Shown: positions 27,193-35,579 of the stretch, in pieces
Numbering within the stretch: position 1 is the stretch's first letter
How the letters are laid out: each line of letters starts with the position of its first letter
NCBI RefSeq assembly: GCF_014202995.1
Contig: NZ_JACHIA010000002.1
Coordinates: 76,645 to 140,644 of the forward strand
DNA: 64,000 nt
Direction: 5' to 3'
Source: Longimicrobium terrae
Lineage (GTDB): Bacteria; Gemmatimonadota; Gemmatimonadetes; Longimicrobiales; Longimicrobiaceae
Translations under genes and position numbers: made by a program
The notes under the pieces: model-generated
What the model was told of the DNA's origin: nothing
Databases searched by the model: none
Seen by the model: the letters and a program-made list of their open reading frames with translations, nothing else

Positions 27193-28353
27193 ATGAAGAA
27201 GCTGTCGGCGTTCGCTGCGGCCGCGCTCGTTCTCGCTGCCGCCTGCGGCGACGTTACCGCGCCCGGCGGTGCATCTCACTGTTCCAGGGACAACATTGCG
27301 ACCGGCCGCAACCAGGCCGAATGCAGCTACATCGTCAGCGTCCACGATGGGATCAGCCCCGAGGCCGTCGCGCGCGACCACGGCGTGATGCCCCATTTCG
27401 TGTATCACGACGTGCTGCACGGCTTCGCGGGCTGGCTCGCCGACTCCACGCGGGACGCGCTGCTGGCGGACCCGCGCGTGGAGATGATCGAAGCAGACGC
27501 CATGGAGTTCGAGCAGACCATCCAGAGCGGCGCCACGTGGGGGATTGATCGCGTGGACCAGCGCGCACTCCCGCTGAACGGCAGCTACAGCTACGCCTCC
27601 ACCGGCGCCGGCGTGACCGCGTACATCATCGATACGGGGATTCTGCTGTCGCACAACGAGTTTGGGGGCCGCGCCGTAAAGGGCTTCGACGCGGTTACGC
27701 CGGGCGGGAACGCACAGGACTGCAACGGCCACGGAACGCATGTCGCAGGCACCGTGGGCGGAGCCACCTACGGCATCGCCAAGGCCGTAAAGCTCGTCGC
27801 CGTGCGCGTTCTGAACTGCGCCGGCAGCAGCACCACCTCCACGGTGATCGCCGGGGTCGACTGGGTCACCCACAACCACGCGCCCAACGCTGTCGCGAAC
27901 ATGTCGCTTGGCGGGGGCGCCTCGGCGATGCTCGACAACGCGGTCGCCGCGTCCATCGCGAGCGGTGTGACGTACGTCCTTGCGGCGGGAAACAGCAGGG
28001 TCGACGCGTGCGGCTTTTCACCGGCACGCCTTCCGGCGGCCATTACCGTTGGCGCCACGGACGCCACGGATACCCGGGCGTCCTTTTCCAATTTCGGCAC
28101 CTGCCTCGACATTTTTGCGCCCGGCGTAAACATCAACGCGGCGTGGCACACGGGCACGACAACGACCCACACGATCAGCGGAACCTCCATGGCCGCGCCG
28201 CACGTGGCAGGCGTGGCGGCGCTCTATGTAGCAAGCCATCCGGGCGCCACGCCGCAGCAGGTGCGCGACGCGCTGGTCGCCAACGCAACCACCGGCGCCG
28301 TCAAGAACGGCGGTACGGGCTCGCCGAACACGCTCCTGTTCTCCAACTACTGA
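27193..28353 (+). CDS. Subtilisin-like serine protease (S8, proteinase K type) with I9 propeptide
   Basis: A 386-residue secreted protease. It has a signal with a Cys at position 18 (AAAC), an inhibitor I9-type propeptide at about 44-105 (YIVSVHDGISPEAVARDHG...) and the catalytic domain. The triad is visible: Asp147 in YIIDTGI, His183 in GHGTHVAG and Ser332 in SGTSMAAPHVAG; the oxyanion Asn is in AAGNS. It has the proteinase K layout with several Cys. The ATG gives the expected signal; earlier in-frame starts do not. It lies beyond the clear cassette array. Confidence 0.93.
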   Translation: MKKLSAFAAAALVLAAACGDVTAPGGASHCSRDNIATGRNQAECSYIVSVHDGISPEAVARDHGVMPHFVYHDVLHGFAGWLADSTRDALLADPRVEMIEADAMEFEQTIQSGATWGIDRVDQRALPLNGSYSYASTGAGVTAYIIDTGILLSHNEFGGRAVKGFDAVTPGGNAQDCNGHGTHVAGTVGGATYGIAKAVKLVAVRVLNCAGSSTTSTVIAGVDWVTHNHAPNAVANMSLGGGASAMLDNAVAASIASGVTYVLAAGNSRVDACGFSPARLPAAITVGATDATDTRASFSNFGTCLDIFAPGVNINAAWHTGTTTTHTISGTSMAAPHVAGVAALYVASHPGATPQQVRDALVANATTGAVKNGGTGSPNTLLFSNY

Positions 28354-28465
28354 TCCTCCCGCGCGCCGCGCCGGCAGCGGTGCGCCCGTCAGATGCCCAC
28401 GGGGCGCGTGCCGGCCAGCTCTGCATCCGCAGGGTCGTCACCAGTCTGCTGGATGATCCACGAAC

Positions 28466-28508
28466 GACGGGCCCCACGGCGTCTCATTGCCGCCGGGCCC
28501 GTCTGTTT
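28466..28508. terminator. Hairpin terminator downstream of the protease gene
   Basis: ACGGGCCCCACGGCG pairs with CCGCCGGGCCCGT around TCTCATTG and is followed by CTGTTTCG. The stem is strong, the T run weak. Confidence 0.55.
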
Positions 28509-28534
28509 CGTTGACAGATTCGCCGAGCAAGACT

Positions 28535-28577
28535 CTTGCGCGGCGCCCCCGCATCCCTGACCGTTGTGTCGCCAGCC
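28535..28577 (+). repeat. attC-like right half remnant
   Basis: CTTGCGCGGCGCCCCCGCATCCCTGACCGTTGTGTCGCCAGCC is close to the right half of attC-like site 2, including the downstream GGGCAGAC. No left half is seen. It marks the farthest trace of the array. The rest of 28354-28849 holds no gene. Confidence 0.5.
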
Positions 28578-28849
28578 CGATGGGCAGACCGGGCGGGCTG
28601 CCGCGGCCGGCGAGGTGCCGGCCCAGCCTTCGGATGCAGGGCTGTGGCGCGCGTCCATGATTTCACGACGAAGCGCTGCGCCTTCTCGCACAGGTGACGC
28701 TTGCAAGCGTTGAGTAGTTGCTGGTTTGATGTGTGGCTATTGCAGATGTTCCGTGGCGCGGTGCCGTGCAGGACTTGATACAGATCAATGGGATGAACTC
28801 ATGGCCGGTTCTGGAACCGCGCCGACCTTTTTCCTGAAGATACTTGATA

Positions 28850-30598
28850 ATGCGCAGAATTCTCGTCTTGGCGGCCAACCCGGTGGACACGTCACAGCTT
28901 CAACTGGCCAAGGAAGTTCATGACATCAAGGAAGGCCTTCTGCGTTCGCGCCATCGCGACGAATTCGAGTTTCTGACCGAATGGACCGTCACTGCCCGCG
29001 GGCTGCGGCGGGCGCTGCTGGATCACCAGCCTGAATTCATCCATTTCTCCGGACATGGCAACCAGCGGGGCATCTCGCTCGAAGACGAGTCGGGTGCAAC
29101 GCAGCGCGTGAGCACCGAGGCGCTGGCCGAGCTTTTTGCACGCTTTTCCGACCACCTGCGCTGCGTTCTGCTCAACTCGTGCGATTCCCAGCCGCAGGCC
29201 GAGGCGATCAGCCAGGGCATTCCCTACGCCATCGGCATGCGCGGCAAGGTGGCCGACGAGGCCGCGGTGGAGTTCGCGGTGGGGTTCTATGACGCGGTGG
29301 GCGCGGGCAGAACCATCGACGACGCCTTTGCCCTGGGCTGCAACGCCATCCACAACATCGGGCTGCCAGACCACTCCCGCCCGGTGCTCTATCGTCAGCG
29401 CGCCGACAATGTTGAGCCCGCGGCTGAAGAACACGCCTCACCCGTCCCCGGCAAAGCCGCGCCTCCTCCCATCGATCAGGGTCACGAACGTCCTCCGCCC
29501 GAGAATAAGGAGCGCGCCCACGTGGCGCCGTTTTTTCAGTTTCTGCAAACCGCACTGCGGCTGGGGCTGCAATCGGGAGGCAGACGGTTTGCGCCTCGCA
29601 TTGTCGGCGCCGGGCTTTACTCGGCCGTTGTTGCGCTCCTGATCACCACGCTCTTCTGGCTGCGGGAGCCGGAAGTCCAGAGGATCGCGTTTTTTGTCCT
29701 GGCTCTGCTGGGGCTGCTCATCGTTGTACTCATAATCCTGCCGGATTTGAATCCGTACGTAGGTAACTTTCTCGCTACGGTGGTGATCCTCGGCCTGGTT
29801 GGCGCGATCGTGTGGGGTGCTTACAACATCGCCAAGATCAACGGCCCGCCTGCACCTGGGCCAACGCGGCAGAACTTCGACGCCATGGGCAGGATTCGCT
29901 TTGAGGATGGCCGGCCGGCGGAAGGCGTCGCAGTGTCGATTCCTCTGCTGCGCCTGAGTGACCGGACGAATGCGAACGGTACTTTCTCTCTTGGTGAGAT
30001 CGATTACCTGCCCGGAAAAGATACCGTCGATCTGCAGATCGCAGTGAATGATACGGTAACGGTATTCCGGCGGCGGATCGCTTTGAATGCAGAGTCGTTC
30101 GACATCGTTCTTGCCTACCAGCCACCTCCGGAGCTGCCTGTCCCTACGGTAGCCTCGCCGGGGCCTGACACGACCCGGCCTGATCAGCCCAGCCAAGATC
30201 CCCCCGAACCTGAGGCTGTGCGGCGACCCCAACTCACCAGCGGTGTCGTCGCGGGCTACGTGAACGCGGCGATCGGCGGGGAGCAGTACAAGCACTTCGG
30301 GATGAACGTTACCGGATCTGGAACATGCCGCCTGCGAGGACGGGTGCAGGTTCTCCGTGGCGGCAACCGGGATGTTCACGTCGTGGTGCTGACCGCGGAA
30401 GAATTCGAGCCCTACAAGGTCAAAGGTCCGTACTCCGAAATCTTTCGAGAGCGGAACACGTCGGATTACACGCTGGATGTGGAGCTTCCCGGCCCGGGAC
30501 GCTATGAACTGGTGGTCTCGAACCGCACGTCGTGGCTCACTCCCAAGTACGTTCTGGTGGAGAACGTAAGATGGGAATGTTCAGGGGCAGCATCGTAA
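28850..30598 (+). CDS. Membrane-anchored CHAT-domain (caspase-like) protein
   Basis: A 582-residue protein. Residues ~1-175 form a CHAT domain: strand RRILVLAANP, catalytic His69 in IHFSGHG and catalytic Cys111 in LLNSCDS. A Pro-rich linker is followed by three membrane helices (about 251-270, 279-298 and 306-327). A beta domain at ~345-420 resembles carboxypeptidase-regulatory/PEGA modules (GRIRFEDGRPAEGVAVSIPLLRLSDRTNANGTFSL). A Pro-rich spacer and a C-terminal beta domain complete it. CHAT proteases act in regulated proteolysis and antiphage death pathways. No partner gene is adjacent, so its trigger is unknown. The start is the ATG just after a possible TTG. Confidence 0.85.
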   Translation: MRRILVLAANPVDTSQLQLAKEVHDIKEGLLRSRHRDEFEFLTEWTVTARGLRRALLDHQPEFIHFSGHGNQRGISLEDESGATQRVSTEALAELFARFSDHLRCVLLNSCDSQPQAEAISQGIPYAIGMRGKVADEAAVEFAVGFYDAVGAGRTIDDAFALGCNAIHNIGLPDHSRPVLYRQRADNVEPAAEEHASPVPGKAAPPPIDQGHERPPPENKERAHVAPFFQFLQTALRLGLQSGGRRFAPRIVGAGLYSAVVALLITTLFWLREPEVQRIAFFVLALLGLLIVVLIILPDLNPYVGNFLATVVILGLVGAIVWGAYNIAKINGPPAPGPTRQNFDAMGRIRFEDGRPAEGVAVSIPLLRLSDRTNANGTFSLGEIDYLPGKDTVDLQIAVNDTVTVFRRRIALNAESFDIVLAYQPPPELPVPTVASPGPDTTRPDQPSQDPPEPEAVRRPQLTSGVVAGYVNAAIGGEQYKHFGMNVTGSGTCRLRGRVQVLRGGNRDVHVVVLTAEEFEPYKVKGPYSEIFRERNTSDYTLDVELPGPGRYELVVSNRTSWLTPKYVLVENVRWECSGAAS

Positions 30599-30811
30599 CC
30601 AGCGGGGCGCGGCGAGCCCTGCAACCAGATCACCGCCGGCAAATTTCGATGTGCGTTGATGCCGTGCGCGGCCGAAGATCATTACGGGGATGCTGGCCCA
30701 TGCTCCGTTCGCGGGGTTCGAGATTGTCGTCTCTGACGCGTAATGACTGTCGAAACAGCCGCACACGATTCACCAGGGCTCATCGGCGGCCTCTGGACGA
30801 CGGACGAGCAG

Positions 30812-30856
30812 AACGGCCCCGCGGCAGCATCGCCGCCGGGCCGTTCTGCTTTTCAG
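30812..30856. terminator. Bidirectional terminator between convergent genes
   Basis: AGAACGGCCCCGCGGC pairs with GCCGCCGGGCCGTTCT and is followed by GCTTTTC. It separates the CHAT gene (+) from the SRPBCC gene (-). Confidence 0.8.
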
Positions 30857-30883
30857 CGCAGTCGACTTGAACTCGCCCCTGAA

Positions 30884-31372
30884 CTACTTCAACGAGGTCA
30901 CGAGCGCCACAAGCTGGTCGGTGGCGATCTCGGTGCCTTCCAGCCAGCCGGACGTCCTGTTGTTCTCGAGGTCGGCTGCATCCCGGTGCAGCGCCGTAAA
31001 CACGTAGCGTGTTCCGGTGCCCTCGGCCTGCATCGTCACGACGGCGGTGATGGGAATGTCGTCGAACACGGCCGGGCGATAGCCGGGAAACAGCATGGAC
31101 GTCCAGACGAGCCGCTCCATGGGAACAACGTCCAGAAAACAGCCGAGGTTCGGAAACGGCTCGCCATCTCCCACCGCGATGTCGATGCTGAACATGCCGC
31201 CCGGGCGCACATCCATCTCGGCTCGCGCCACGCGCCCCCACTCCCGGGGCATGTACCACTCCTTGAGGTGCTCCGGCTTGGTCAATGCCTCCCACACGAG
31301 CCGCGCCGGTGCATCGATGAAGCGTTCGATGACGATGTCGAGCTTGGGATTGGCCGCGAACTGCTGGTTCAT
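30884..31372 (-). CDS. SRPBCC (AHSA1-like) family protein
   Basis: A 162-residue protein of the START-like SRPBCC/AHSA1 type. It has DIVIERFIDAPARLVWEALTKPEHLKEWY at the N-terminus, DVRPGGMFSIDI in the middle and the C-terminal helix. Members bind hydrophobic ligands or act as Aha1-like factors. The ATG overlaps the stop of the ArsR gene by four bases (ATGA), a classic ArsR-SRPBCC two-gene operon in which the regulator usually controls the pair. Confidence 0.9.
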   Translation of the reverse strand: MNQQFAANPKLDIVIERFIDAPARLVWEALTKPEHLKEWYMPREWGRVARAEMDVRPGGMFSIDIAVGDGEPFPNLGCFLDVVPMERLVWTSMLFPGYRPAVFDDIPITAVVTMQAEGTGTRYVFTALHRDAADLENNRTSGWLEGTEIATDQLVALVTSLK

Positions 31373-31710
31373 GGTTCCGATTCCTTTTCCTTGAGGGATT
31401 TGACGTATTCGTCGAACTGGTCCAGCCGGGCTTCCCACAGCCTGCGGCGCGCCGTTAGCCAATCTTCGGCGACTGCGAACGGTTCGGGCGCGATCTCGTA
31501 CGTCCGCACCCGGCCCTGCTTGGTCGACGTCACCAGCCGGCTTCGCTCCAGCACCGACAGGTGCTGCACGAACGAGGGGAGTTTCATGTCGAACGGCGCC
31601 GCCAGTTCGCTGACGGTGGCCGGTCCCACGGACAGCTTCTCCAGAACCTGCCGCCGCGTGGAATTGGACAAGGCGTAGAACACGTCGTCAGCGACTGCGG
31701 ATGGGACCAT
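31369..31710 (-). CDS. ArsR family winged-helix transcriptional regulator
   Basis: A 113-residue regulator starting MVPSAVADDVFYALSNSTRRQVLEKL. The winged helix-turn-helix VSELAAPFDMKLPSFVQHLSVLERSRLVTSTKQGRVRTYEI is complete. There are no metal-binding Cys in the recognition helix, as in the SRPBCC-linked subgroup. A GTG at 31764 would add 18 residues; the ATG is preferred because the family begins near here. It is translationally coupled to the SRPBCC gene. Confidence 0.9.
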   Translation of the reverse strand: MVPSAVADDVFYALSNSTRRQVLEKLSVGPATVSELAAPFDMKLPSFVQHLSVLERSRLVTSTKQGRVRTYEIAPEPFAVAEDWLTARRRLWEARLDQFDEYVKSLKEKESEP

Positions 31711-31877
31711 TTCAGCACCGGTCGGTGGGTTGGGTTGCCCGAACGAACACGGAGAGTCTAGCACCGGATATTACTAAGGTCAATACCTAAGTATTCATCC
31801 GCTCACGCCGGGCTGCGATCGGGGACAGTGTAGAAGCCGCGAGCCCCCGCCGGGCCCGCTGCGCGACGGAACACGGC

Positions 31878-31918
31878 AAACCGGCCCCACGGCGTGATCA
31901 CCGCGGGGCCGGCTGGCT
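31878..31918 (-). terminator. Terminator downstream of the cupin gene
   Basis: On the minus strand GCCGGCCCCGCGGT pairs with ACGCCGTGGGGCCGGTTT around GATC. It closes the cupin transcript. Confidence 0.75.
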
Positions 31919-31976
31919 GCTGCTGTGTGTTGTCCGCGGCGGAAACGCGCGCATCGGAGATGGAGCGCGCGGCGGT

Positions 31977-32549
31977 TCAGGGAAGGAGGAACTCCGAACG
32001 GTACTTCGGCGCGAGGGCCAGCACCTTTGCGAGCGCCTCGGCGCGCAGGGCGGGGTCGGGCGGCGGCGGCGCGCTCGTCCGCGTGGCGACCGGCACGCCG
32101 ATTTCCAGGAACATCTCCTCCTGTCCCGCGGGCGTGCACATGCACAGCAGGCGGGCCGGCGCATCGGACTCGTTGCGGAACGCATGCGGCGCGTTCGCCG
32201 GCACGTTGATGGTTTCGCCGCTGCGCAGCGCAATCGTTTCGCCGCGGAACGTTACCCGCACCTCGCCCTCCAGCACCGTGAACATCTCCTCGAAGTCATG
32301 CCGGTGCGGGGGCGGACCGCCGCCCGGCGGGACCAGCATGTCGATCAGAGAGTAGCGTCCCGCGGTGTCGCGCCCGGAAAGCAGAATCGTGTACGTGCCG
32401 GTGCCGATGCCCACGTGCGGCAGCGTGTCGTCGGTTTCGGGACGCGCGATGGCCAGCGTGCGGCTCGGATCATCCCGCGGGATGGGCGGATACGCGTCCG
32501 CCGCGGCAGCAGGCGGTGTGTCGTCCTGCTGCCCGGTCGTCGGTTGCAT
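31977..32549 (-). CDS. Cupin-domain protein
   Basis: A 190-residue protein with a single cupin barrel. Motif 1 is PPPHRHDFEEMFTVLEGEVRV, supplying two His and a Glu for metal. Motif 2 is NVPANAPHAFRNES. The N-terminal ~40 residues are low-complexity and the C-terminus is helical. The function is unknown; similar cupins act as dioxygenase- or isomerase-like enzymes or as sensors. The gap upstream holds a palindrome also found at the tetR promoter, so the neighbouring TetR protein probably controls this gene. Confidence 0.85.
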   Translation of the reverse strand: MQPTTGQQDDTPPAAAADAYPPIPRDDPSRTLAIARPETDDTLPHVGIGTGTYTILLSGRDTAGRYSLIDMLVPPGGGPPPHRHDFEEMFTVLEGEVRVTFRGETIALRSGETINVPANAPHAFRNESDAPARLLCMCTPAGQEEMFLEIGVPVATRTSAPPPPDPALRAEALAKVLALAPKYRSEFLLP

Positions 32550-32594
32550 CTTCGTGCTCCGGAACTGGATGTGAGAAAGGGCCCGGCACCATCA

Positions 32595-32616
32595 TTCTTG
32601 ACAAATCAGTCCAAAA
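32595..32616. promoter_or_regulatory. Operator-like palindrome upstream of the cupin gene
   Basis: TTCTTGACAA-ATCA-GTCCAAAA, 46 bp upstream of the cupin start, shares both half-sites and the spacing with the 22-bp palindrome in front of tetR (33273-33294). Confidence 0.6.
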
Positions 32617-32668
32617 CCAGCCGTGTGATCGTTTCGCGGCTGCATCTCGCGCCCCCTACAACGCCCGG

Positions 32669-33256
32669 TCAGGCGCTGGCGGGGGAGAGCTGGTCCACCG
32701 TGAAGTCGGCCACCTCGCGCAGTTCCGTCGACGACGCGCCGGCCTTGGCGCGCACCATGAGGCCGGCGCGCACGGTGAGCACCGCCCGTGTGGCGCGGCG
32801 CTCGTCCAGCGTCGCCGCGATGTCGCCCCGCGTCTTGGCCTGCAGGATGACGTCGCAGACCGCCGCCTCGAGTTGGTCGCCGCTGGGCTTGAGCGCGGCG
32901 AGGATTTCCGGATCCTGCCCGCCGTGTTCGGTGAACGCGTTCACGGCCAGGCAGCCGAGGCCGCGCCGCGCCTTTTCCGTATCCGCCGGCCCGCGGAGCA
33001 GCGCGCGCAGCCCGTCCAGCGGGGCCAGCCCGCGCATCACCGCGATCTGCCGGCCGATCTCCCCGCGGGAGTAGCTGCGCAGCGCCTCCAGGTAGCAGCG
33101 CCGCTTGTCGCCGAACGTGTCGTAAAAGCTCTGCCGCCCGATGCCCATGGCGCGCGCGAGGTCATCGGTGGTCGTGGCGGCGTAGCCCTGCCGCCAGAAC
33201 ACCTCCACGCCCGCCTGCAGCGCCTCGTCACGGTCGAAACTCCTGGGTCGTGCCAT
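32669..33256 (-). CDS. TetR family transcriptional regulator
   Basis: A 195-residue regulator starting MARPRSFDRDEALQAGVEVFWRQGYAATTTDDLARAMGIGRQSFYDTFGDKRRCYLEAL, a textbook TetR helix-turn-helix. The C-terminal domain resembles the TetR_C group with GCLAVNAFTE. The promoter overlaps a palindrome, indicating autorepression. The -10 box ends only 6 bp before the ATG, so the transcript is probably nearly leaderless. The likely target is the downstream cupin gene. Confidence 0.93.
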   Translation of the reverse strand: MARPRSFDRDEALQAGVEVFWRQGYAATTTDDLARAMGIGRQSFYDTFGDKRRCYLEALRSYSRGEIGRQIAVMRGLAPLDGLRALLRGPADTEKARRGLGCLAVNAFTEHGGQDPEILAALKPSGDQLEAAVCDVILQAKTRGDIAATLDERRATRAVLTVRAGLMVRAKAGASSTELREVADFTVDQLSPASA

Positions 33257-33262
33257 GAGAGG

Positions 33263-33294
33263 AGAGTATGGGTTCTGGACAAGATTGTCAAGAA
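33263..33294 (-). promoter_or_regulatory. tetR promoter overlapped by its operator
   Basis: On the minus strand: -35 TTGACA (33291-33286), a 17-bp spacer, -10 TACTCT (33268-33263), start codon at 33256. The 22-bp palindrome with arms TTCTTGACAA and TTGTCCAGAA (33273-33294) covers the -35 box, so a bound repressor would block RNA polymerase. Confidence 0.7.
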
Positions 33295-33355
33295 CGCGAT
33301 CTGACAAAGTGGTGCCGCGTTCGCATCGACAGAGATCCGTCCTGCGGTGGATGAC

Positions 33356-33396
33356 AGAACCGGCCCGCGAGATCATCGCCGCGGGCCGGTTCTGCG
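33356..33396 (-). terminator. Terminator downstream of the Cys-rich precursor gene
   Basis: AGAACCGGCCCGCGGCGATGATCTCGCGGGCCGGTTCT reads as a hairpin on either strand. It lies after the minus-strand precursor gene. Confidence 0.65.
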
Positions 33397-33507
33397 TGTG
33401 TCAGAGATGAGCAGAGGTCCGGAGTGAAGGTCCCGAACTCCGTCGTCGCATGTCCGATAGCAGGGAAGGGATGTGGCGAAGTTCATCCGCCGCCCCCGAT
33501 CACGATA

Positions 33508-33873
33508 TCAGGCGAAGCCGTGCGGTTGGGCAGCGATGGTTTCCTCGGGGATGCACCACGTCACACAGCTGCGCGCGCACGTGGCGGCACAGGTGTCGGC
33601 GCCGCAGCTTGCGGTACAGGTGGCTGCGCAGGTCACCGCGCAGCTGTCGCACGATCCGTTGCAGCTCACCGCGCACGAGTTGCCGCAACTGTCGCAGCTG
33701 GCCAGCGGGGTGTCCACGCACAGCGGACTGCCGCACCGCGGGCTCTGCGGCACGTTGTACATCTCGCCGGCGATCGCGCGTCCCAGCACGGTGCCGCGGC
33801 CGGCGCCTTCCAGCGTGGTGGTCTCAAACGTCTCTACGACGAGGGCTTCCAGGTTCAGGCTCAGCTTCTTCAT
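33508..33873 (-). CDS. Very Cys-rich RiPP-like precursor peptide
   Basis: A 121-residue peptide. The leader MKKLSLNLEALVVETFETT matches the other pinensin-like leaders in this window. From about residue 47 the core holds 15 Cys, mostly in a running pattern of short units ending in Ser-Cys or Thr-Cys (DSC, GNSC, AVSC, NGSC, AVTC, AATC, TASC, GADTC, AATC, ARSC). Ser or Thr next to nearly every Cys is what a lanthionine-forming system could use, but the density is unusual, and metal binding or disulfide formation are alternatives. No maturation enzyme is nearby. The ATG at 33873 is chosen because it begins the leader motif. Confidence 0.65.
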   Translation of the reverse strand: MKKLSLNLEALVVETFETTTLEGAGRGTVLGRAIAGEMYNVPQSPRCGSPLCVDTPLASCDSCGNSCAVSCNGSCDSCAVTCAATCTASCGADTCAATCARSCVTWCIPEETIAAQPHGFA

Positions 33874-33935
33874 GGCGGCCTCAGCGGATTGAAAGGCGGG
33901 TGTCTTCGCACGGCGGCGCTCCCGCCGCGCGCTCA

Positions 33936-33964
33936 AGAGTAGCATCGGCGAGGAACGAATCCAA
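33936..33964 (-). promoter_or_regulatory. Possible promoter of the Cys-rich precursor
   Basis: On the minus strand: -35 TTGGAT (33964-33959), a 17-bp spacer, -10 TACTCT (33941-33936). The rest of 33874-34481 holds no gene I can support. Confidence 0.4.
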
Positions 33965-34481
33965 TCATTATCTGCCTGATCTTGAAGCTCTCGGGCTCAC
34001 GATCTTTTTGCTGCGATGGACGGAGCCGCTGTCCATCGAGCGGCACCGCCGTCCCTCCTCCGCAGGGAGGCCGCTCAGCCCGCGCGCGGATTCCATCATC
34101 CGCTTCCGCCGCGTTTCGGTCGCCATCCACCGGGCAGAACCGGCCTCCGGATGACTGCGCGCACGGCCTCGAAAACGGCGCCGGGGCCGACGCGGGATCG
34201 GCGGATGCGCGATCACAGGTGGTGTCGGGGCCGGTCGTCCATCCTTGCCCCGTACGGGCGGGCAGGCGAGATTCGGACGGCGTAATCCACCTGTTTTCCG
34301 CCTCTGCTCGACGTGCATCCCTCGCCCGTGACGCACGGAATCGAGAACGCCCGACCGACGGCGCGGGCGTGCCGGACGTGTTGAGGCCGGCGGGTTCGCG
34401 GCGCAGATGCCCGGCCCGGAACGGCGTCCGCCCAACCGGCGGAACCGCCTTGCCGGTTCGTCATCCAACCCCCTGTGGCCC

Positions 34482-35546
34482 ATGCCCTTGCGCGCCCGAA
34501 GCCTGCTGCCCGTCCTGGTGCTCGCGTTGCTGGGCGCGTGCCGGCAGGTGCCCACGGCGAGCGTACTCGCGCTCGGGGACGGGGACGTCGTCTGGCGGCT
34601 GCCGGACGATACGCCGTATGCGCTCGCCGCCTCCCCCGATGGTGCGCTGTTCCTCAGCACGATGACGGGGGCGGTGTACCGCGGCGAGTCCGGAGGCAGC
34701 GACTGGCTCAAGATCGCGCAGGTGGTTCCCGCCGATTTCGGCAGCCCGCACCTGCAGCTGCAGGCATTCTCCCGCAGCAGCTTCTTTGCGGTCGCCGGCA
34801 GCCGGGTGTACCAGTGGACGGAGGGCGGCTCCCTTCGCGAGCACGACATCCCCACCGCGGACTCCACGGAATTCTGCAGTGACTATACAGCGACGGTCCA
34901 ACTGCGGGACATGTGGGGCCGGGATGAGCGGGATGTGTATGTGGTAGGGACGCATGGAACCATTCTGCACTATGACGGGGCTTCGTGGACGCTGGAACTC
35001 CACCCGCTGCATGCTCGGGCGCTCTCTCTCTGCGAGGCTTCCCTGGGTACGGACCTGCACGTCGTCGGCGGCGATGCGGCGGGCGTCTACGCGGCCGGAT
35101 CGAGCTTCATCCGGAAGTCGCATGCAGGCCGCTGGGAAGAGATGCCGCGTCCTGAGGGAGAGCAGACAAGCGGCCTGATCTCCGCCGTCGTCGCTCTCCC
35201 CGGTGGCGTTCTCTACGCCGGTGGGGATTTTCAGCGGTTTGGAGACGAGCCGCCGTACCGCTTTGCGGATCCAGCGCGGCTGTTCCGCCTGCGCGCGGGG
35301 CGATGGGACGTCCTTACGCCCCGGCTGCAAAGCGTCCACGCGCTGCGTGGCGGCTCCGCCCAACTGGACGGGCAGGCCCTGTTCTGGAACGAGCACGGCG
35401 ACATCGTGATCGTGCGCGACAGGTCGGTCCGCCTGTTCCGGGTCAGCGAGATTGGACGGCTCCGTGGAGCGGTCCTGAACGGGCGGGACCTGTACATCAC
35501 GGCCAGCGCGGGCGACACCGCGGTCGTCGTGCGACTTCGTCCGTAG
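34482..35546 (+). CDS. Lipoprotein, probable beta-propeller-like
   Basis: A 354-residue protein with the lipoprotein signal MPLRARSLLPVLVLALLGAC (lipobox LGAC). The mature part consists of repeated units of the type Y-x-L/A-A-x-S/G-x-D-G...F-x-x-x...V-x-R/W (for example YALAASPDGALFLSTMTGAVYRG, DVYVVGTHGTILHYDGASW, GVLYAGGDFQRFGDEPPYRF). These suggest a beta-propeller of six or so blades. A role in surface display or sensing is possible. The ATG at 34482 is set by the signal. Confidence 0.7.
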   Translation: MPLRARSLLPVLVLALLGACRQVPTASVLALGDGDVVWRLPDDTPYALAASPDGALFLSTMTGAVYRGESGGSDWLKIAQVVPADFGSPHLQLQAFSRSSFFAVAGSRVYQWTEGGSLREHDIPTADSTEFCSDYTATVQLRDMWGRDERDVYVVGTHGTILHYDGASWTLELHPLHARALSLCEASLGTDLHVVGGDAAGVYAAGSSFIRKSHAGRWEEMPRPEGEQTSGLISAVVALPGGVLYAGGDFQRFGDEPPYRFADPARLFRLRAGRWDVLTPRLQSVHALRGGSAQLDGQALFWNEHGDIVIVRDRSVRLFRVSEIGRLRGAVLNGRDLYITASAGDTAVVVRLRP

Positions 35547-35579
35547 CGGGCCCATGCATCCTCTCAGCCCACGGCTTTC

